NCBI GenBank assembly: GCA_014155875.1
Contig: JACEFZ010027942.1
Span: 353,501-417,500, forward strand
Source of the DNA: Cepaea nemoralis
Taxonomy: Eukaryota; Mollusca; Gastropoda; Stylommatophora; Helicidae
DNA: 64,000 nucleotides
Direction of reading: 5' to 3'
In this document: positions 52,801 through 60,629 of the stretch, piece by piece
How positions within the stretch are numbered: the first letter of the stretch is position 1
Layout of the letters: each line of letters begins with the position of its first letter
Notes under the pieces: model-generated
What the model saw: only the letters and a program-made list of their open reading frames with translations
Database searches by the model: none
What the model was told of the DNA's origin: nothing
Position numbers and translations under genes: made by a program

Positions 52801-55800
52801 GTGTAAGTACTGTCTGGGATTGGTGAAGTGTAAGTACTGTCTGGGGTTGGTAACGTTAAAGTACTGTCTGGGGTTGGTGAAATGTAAGTACTGTCTGGGG
52901 TTGGTGAAGTGTAAGTACTGTCTGGGGTTGGTTAAGTGTAAGTACTGTCTTGGGGTTGGTAAAGTGACAGTACTAGTCTGGGGTTGGTGAAGTAGTCAGT
53001 ACTGTCTGGGGATTGATGAAGTGTAAGTACTATCTGGGATTGGTGAAGAGTCAGTTCTGTCTGGGGTTGGTGAAGTGTAAGTACTGTCTGGGATTGGTGA
53101 AGTGTAAGTACTGTCTGGGGTTGGTAACGTTAAAGTACTGTCTGGGGTTGGTGAAATGTAAGTACTGTCTGGGGTTGGTGAAAGTGTAAGTACTGTCTGG
53201 GGTTGGTGAAGTGTAAGTACGGTCTGGGGTTGGTTAAGTGTAAGTACTGTCTGGGGTTGGTGAAGTGTAAGCACTGTCTGGGATTGGTGAAGTGTAAGTA
53301 CTATCCGGTGTTGCAAGTGTAAGTACTGTCTAGTGTTGGAAGTGTAAATAATGTCTGAGGTTGGTGAAGTGTAAGTACTATCTGTGACTGATGAAGTTAC
53401 TGGATTCAAGATGCGAAAGGTATCTTACACGTAATAGCACAAAGGCAGGACATCTGGCTTATGAAAGAGGGACATTTCAAAAGGCTGTCCGGGAGGGGTA
53501 GTTCTGCACTGTACAAGCCACTGATGGTGATGAGCAATGTAACAAATAGATAAGTCAGAAGAAGCTGAGAAAAGCGTAACGTGCCCTGATAACCCAATAA
53601 ACATATTGTGTGTTGCTTGGTACGCACTGTGTGTATACTTGTTTCTTCGCGACATTCTCGCCGTGTTTCTGTCATTCACATTCCAACAGTATTAAGCCTT
53701 ACTCCTAAACTTTCCGCGCGCTGATGGCGAGGTAGGGGGTTCTCTCCCTACACCGATCAGTTGCACTTAAACGTTGACTTCTTGTCCTTGAATTGGGGGA
53801 GTACATTAAAGTAACCCAGAAGCCGGAGTGGATTCGCCTGATGGCGGGGGACACTGGTAATGGGGAAAATTGGCCCATAGCAAACATCAGCCTAGTGTGG
53901 GCTACGCTTGAGTTCACAGCGCGCGAAAAATAAAATAATAATAATAATAATAATAATAAGTGTTGATTCTTTCTTCTACTCTGAAACATATAAAATACAG
54001 GCCATACATAACAAGTGATGTCTCTCGGTTTTAATCAGAATTGTTTATCAGAATAATTTGCAGATGTGGGATACTTCTTCTTCTGCGTTCTCCCGGAGAG
54101 ATTTTTCGGACGTGATTGCGTTGTGCCTGTTTACACCAGAGCTGCGTTCTTGCGCCATTAGGCCGACACATCCGACTTCTGCGGCTATGTGGGATTCAAC
54201 TTTGCTATTCCGCACTGAAGAACGCAGACCATAACTATGAATTCTGGTAATCGGATGAGATGGCGAGCCACAACACGCTTGTCGGCAAGACACTTTATGA
54301 TGCATTTAATTCTCTTCCCGATTTCTGTTTCACGTCAGAATTATTTGTTGTTATATATTTAGTACCGGGGGAGGGGAAGAGGCTGGCCAAATGGCTAAAA
54401 ACTCCGGGTTCTCCTCCGAGAGACCCGGGTTCGAATCCGCTGTAAGGTGTGGATTTTTTTTTCTGTCGGTGGCAAAAAGACAATCCTAACCCACACACCT
54501 CGCGGCGACTGCATTAGCCAGGCGGCCTTAATTCCTCAGGCTCAACACCCCCCCCCCACCTTACACTGCAAGGTACTATATGCAGTAGATGACAGTTTAT
54601 ATCTAGTACGCTCCCAGGTCGACCAGAATAGAATGGCTATCAAGGATGTCTAGGGAAGTAACGCGGCCGACAAGACACTGACCACATCAGCCAGCCAGTG
54701 TCGTTCGGTCTGTACAAATACGGGCCTAGCGTCGTATGCCCGATGAGGCCTAAGGTGTGCAAGAGGACCTTTTACTTCTATGCGGCCATGTGGAAGCCGA
54801 CGTGGCCGAAAGGATAACAGCTCTCACATTTAAATTTCCCGTGCGCTGATGGTGAGGTAGGAGGTTAAATGCCGGCTTTGTAGCGAAGGGGTTACGAAGG
54901 CAATTCGCAATCCCGCATGGCCGCGTTCGAAACACAACTGCGGGAGATTTAGAAGCAGGCCTCCTAGCGCTAGTTTTTCATACAAAGGATAGAGGGAATT
55001 ACAGAGACCATGGGAACCTAGACATACGAAGCCCATACACGGGCACTCTACCGCTGTTTATACCTCACCTCGGCACCGCAAGGTACAAGAGGAACCTGAT
55101 GAGATGAGATATGAGTGCCGGTCGTTCAGAGATCAATGGCTCACTACTGAACATAAAATTGCCCAGAAATCAAAGATACAAAATATCTTAGGGTTGACTC
55201 CGACAGTTCTGTAAAGGATATGCAAATAACTAAATCCCTACACGGGCATTAATTTTGACTTAAAAGATGACATCTCCTTCAGAAAGCAATGGCAAACTAC
55301 TAGAACATCAACATGGAATTGATCTCAACGACCTGTAAAGGACATGCAACGCTACCGTTTAATGAGAGGAAGAGAAAAAAAAAACCGCTGCCTTTTTTAT
55401 TGAATGAAAAAAAAAAACGTGGCATTTCCCTACAGCTCCAGGAGAACGCAATTTACGGAATGACACGAGTAAACACATCTAGACTGCCTAGTGCACCCAA
55501 CATAAACAGCCGGCGCATTGATTTAGCTGTCGCCCAACCCTGTGTTGACGCTGCAGTGTTATTGATGACTGTTCACTGTGGCCTGGTGTATACTACCCCC
55601 GCCTGTCCAAGGTCGTAGGTCTAGTGAATGTTTGTTCTGTAGCAGTATGTGTGCAAGCAGCCGGGACAGGACACGCGCAGATCAACAGCAGCCAAGGTAA
55701 CCTCCTGGTCGATACTACCGTTATGATGTGACGTGTTAGGAGGCTTTCACGTTCACTGAACATGCTGGTTGCATGGCTTTACAGGACGTTGCAGTCAAAC

Positions 55801-56895
55801 ATCAGCATCTGTTGGCCGATTTACAAGACAATTTTACGTTCAGTAGTTTGGTTTATTTGGTGGTTTCGGGATCTGAGGTTTAAGTTTACTATTGCCGGGC
55901 TCCGTGGCAAAGGCGTTACGGACGCGGTTCGTAATTCCGCTTACCTGCGTTCGAAACACAGCTGTGACCGATTTGGCAGCAGACCGTGTGCGCTGGGTTT
56001 TAACGTGTTGGTATGGGAGCCGGTCGTTCAGAAATCAATGGCAAACTACTGAACGTAAACTTGCCAAGACATCAACAACAGCACTGCTGGTGTTGACAAC
56101 GATGTCCTCGTAAATAGGATATGCAAAAAAAAAAAAAGTTTGCCATTACGAGTTCTAAGAATATTGTGGATACAGAAAAGAACAAATGCATTTATACCAC
56201 AAGGGGTGAATATTAAAGAAGGTTGGCCACTAAAGAAAAATAACCACCCCCCCCCCCCCCCCCCCCCCTCAAAAAAAAAAAATTTGAAATATTTTGGTCA
56301 CTTAAAACGTCATGAAAGTTTGGAAAGAACAATAATGGAGGTGTATATGCCTGGGAAGAGAGGATGAGAAAGGCCAAATAGAAGATGGGTGCAGGATGTG
56401 GCAGATGATCTCCAGATGAACGTATCGGGCGCGACTTATGACCTATGACCGAGAAGTTTTCCGGAAGGTTGTTATGGGAGCGAGGTTCTGCAAAGGACAT
56501 GCTACGAAATGAATGAATGAGTTTGCCATTGCTTTATGAACAACCGACTCTCTTACCAAAGCGACCTGCTCAAAATCGGTTGCAGCTTGATTTCGAACCG
56601 TTATGTCGGACACTGTGAAGCTACGTTCACTAACCTCCAAGCAACAGACACCAATTTCACGTATACTAGACATGGTACAAGTTAGTGGATCAGTTCCCTT
56701 CTCCCCATCTGTTCCTTCTCAAATAACTTTATGGAAAGACTATTCGCTAGCCACGCAAGAGGCCTCGTTTGACCCCTGAGTTGTATGGCTCAGAATAAAT
56801 TCTAGCGGAGACCATGCCCAGGTATTTATATTGGTAAGCAAGTGCACTAAATACTAGTCCATGATACATACGAGGGGGCTTCTAATGAAAATCTT

Positions 56896-56994
<99 letters not shown>

Positions 56995-59900
56995 ATTTTT
57001 AAAAAGTGAAGAACAAATTTATCATTTTTCGATGTGATCGTCCACTGCGTTAAATGCCGAGAAAGTGCTTGGGTATCTATTTAAAAAAAAAAAAAAATCG
57101 ACTCCGAGGTCACTACGCGGTGTGCTTGACCGGTCATGGACAGTCTGTCACAAAAGTGACAGTTTTGAAACTTCCTACTCGACTCATACACTTTCGGGAT
57201 TGACAGGCATGCATCTCCATAATGGACCTTCATTCGCAGATACATTTTTTCACCCCTTCACTGATTTAACAGAACCCTGCTCCTCTTTGGTGCACGTCAA
57301 AAGTGGGATGGCCATCTTAAACTGTCATATGACATCGTGTTCGTCTGCATCGTGATGCCACGTCCCAAACACTCTTGACATCCTTAACAGCAATATTGAC
57401 AGGTTATAAGACAATGGCATGGTTGTAGTAATTTCTATCACACTTTTATGGTTTTCATTAAAATCGCCCTCGTAGATAAGTGTACCCCCATTAAGAGTCT
57501 GTTGACAATAAAATACCCAAGGCCTGTGGGGGAAACATGACCAAACTAGACCCGATCCCAGCCAGTCTGCGCGTGCCGTGCTGAATGAATCATGACCTGG
57601 ATACATCTTAGTATGCCTCTCCACAGGCGTGAAGTCTGGTTAATGCCTGTCTGGCACAACCTACCATGGCTTGTTAAAGCATCGACGTAATTACAGGTAA
57701 TGTCCTGAGCATTGTATAATATAGCTTTCGCTGTCACATTTTTATTCGTCTCATCATTATATTCTGAACTGTCATCACCATCATTAAGTGCCTCTGCCAA
57801 CGGGCGCCCACACTACTGTTTCATAGCTCTTGTTCTCTAGTATAATGTATCAATTCGTGTGCTGGCATCTGTTCATGTCATGATGAAAGAAGTTCATAAC
57901 CAGCTCTCACTGTCTTTCTTTTTATCTTCTTCCCATTAATCTTACCAGTTGTCTTAATATATTATAGTTGTTCTCAACGATGCTGTGTCTAAAACGTTCA
58001 CTGCCGTCTTCTAAGTATTTCATAAAACTGAGAGGGCAGAGGAGGAGGTGAAACTAGGAAGACAACACACTGTGTCTGTACACAATCACCTTGCGAACAC
58101 CCTGGTAAACCCACAACCAGGTGAGCAGTTTCCACTTCTTAAGCAGAAGACGGAATCACATGATGCGGGATGAGTAAAAGTAAAATCAATTAATGCAGTA
58201 TGACTAACACTGCTATTTATGGAAACAGTGTTATTTGTAGAAATTCCCGTTAGCCCTAGAATTACCCAAAGGCTTATTTATATAGCGTTTATATCCAACG
58301 TAAATTCCCGTAAGCTTAATGATACGCCTATAGCTGTTTATCCTGGGAAATCTAAGAATAAGTACAAAAATGGAGCCAAGGATGAAGAAACAGAATTTCA
58401 AAGCTCAGAGCTTAGTAAAAGAACGGACAATTTAAATCCAAGACAAAATATTTCCACATAATTACCTAAAGAGAATTATGAAGAATATATATTGGCCGTT
58501 TTGAAAAAGAAAAATTGGCCGTTTTGAAAAAGAAAATATTACCCGTGAATGTTCAATACTCTATAATGTTCCACATTTTGTGAAGTTCTATACTCTACAA
58601 TGAACCATATTCTATAACAGCAGTGAACCGTAAGAAACAACTGTGAAATGATCTAACTAACATTAATTGTGCTTGTAATTTACGACAGAAACATTAGCCA
58701 ACATTAGCCAACATGTTGTTGTCAATAAATCAGTTGTCACTCTTCGGCCTAATTCCATGTAGTTTTGCCGTCTCTCGCTTTGAACTCAATAGTAGTCATA
58801 CACGTGCTACTACTTCCAGTAGTTGTCGCTACCGGGGAGTGCACTGGACTGATTTTTGCGCGTGGATTAGCTTTCCCTAGTACCAGTGTCCCCCGCCATC
58901 AGGTGAACCCACCCCGGCTTCTGAGGTACTTGTAATTTACGTCCCAAAGCCAAGGACGAGACGTCACCATTTTAGTTCAACTGACATTGTAGAGGGTGAA
59001 CCCTCTACCTCGGCATCAGCACACCGGAAGTTTAAGAGCGAGCGTTCTTATCCATTCGGCCATGCTAATGTCCATGCAATGTTCACCAGCTGTTGTGGTC
59101 TTCCATGATTTCCCTTTTATCTAACTTTGGTGGATGTAACACTTCCCTTCCCCCACACCGTTCTCCATACCATGTCCTCATAATACACGCAAGCGTTCAT
59201 CAGCTGTTGTGGTCTTCCTAAGTTCACTTTTATCTAACTTTGGTGGACGTAACAATCCCCCCCCCCCCCCACTACACACACACGCCCGACCATGTATGAG
59301 CTGGACATTCAAAGAGGTCATATATCCGCGTCTGAGTAAGGATATGTACTAAATAGACACCCCAGTCACCGGTGGCGGGAGCCCAACGGGCAAGTTAAGA
59401 ATAGTAACTAACACTGACGACCTCTTGTAATGTTGTAAAAAGCTACCCAAGAGGGTTGGAGTAACAGTGGCGAAGCCAGACAAGAACACTACGTAGGAAG
59501 CCAAAGAAGAAGAATCAATCACACAGAAATGCCTGTCGTCAGCCGCTTCATGCTGAGGTAGATACTGAGGTGATCGGAGCACTTATGGACTGTATGGTTG
59601 GATGTGCCATGAGAATAATTTGACGACAAACTAACTAATATAGGCTTCTCTGGGACTGGCTATCACACATTAGGGAGAACAAATCAGCTAACAACCAATC
59701 AATGATTAACTGGTCTACAAAAGGCCTGGCATGCGTGGCTGTGGGCCTATACTCCGCTATCAGTCTCATGGGCAACAGAAGAAGAAGAAAGAAGACACTC
59801 CTGAGTTGGTTGTGGTTGGTGTCTGCTCAGGTGAACGGTAATAGTATTGTGCTCAGAGTCTGAATATTGTGTGTGTGGCCCTGCCTTGGTAGATGGTTTA

Positions 59901-60523
59901 TGTCTTTGTGGTCAGGCCAGGTCATATATGTATCCATACCTGCATAACAATGTAGTATATTTAACACACAACACCCAAGGGGAGCGTGTTGGCAAGTTAA
60001 CAATGCCCCTGCCACCAAGTCAAAAGATACTTTGTTAGCTAAAAAAAAAAAATCACTGTTTTTAATATAGTACATTCCATAGATCTTTTCGCTGGTGACA
60101 CTGGACACCGAGCCTTCTCAGGAAAGGGCAAACTGCACACTTTAAACATACCAAGGGAGCTGGAAATTTAAGGCCACTGCCTTGGCAAAAGTATTAGAAC
60201 AAAACCAACTCATAGGTAGATAAAGCCTCCAGTATAGTACATGAGCAGGAACCTGTCCATAAGAAGAAAGCCCTACACAAATCCATGTCACTTAGCTATG
60301 CAGCACAGAGATATATAACTAGGAGAGACGCATTCATCTGAAAAGGGAAACACGAAAAAAAAAAAATAAAGAAAATAACTTTTAATAGCAATTTTCATAT
60401 CAGCAAAACCAGTTTTGTGACACTTGCTTCTGGCGTTTGTTGTCTCTACTGTTATTTTTATGAACCTTTCTGAAGACGGGGACAACAGTGAATAATAATA
60501 AGGCAAGAGAGGGGAGGGAGGGA

Positions 60524-60588
<65 letters not shown>

Positions 60589-60590
60589 CG

Positions 60591-60629
<39 letters not shown>

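Noticed and set aside
52658..53409. Cys-rich (plus) and Gln/Thr-rich (minus) repeat proteins
   Set aside because: Both come from the 27 bp array whose period is a multiple of three.
54385..54450. Functional tRNA gene (Leu/Ser type)
   Set aside because: A and B box-like strings are present, but I could not pair a full cloverleaf, and a SINE-like body follows; it is more likely a SINE head.
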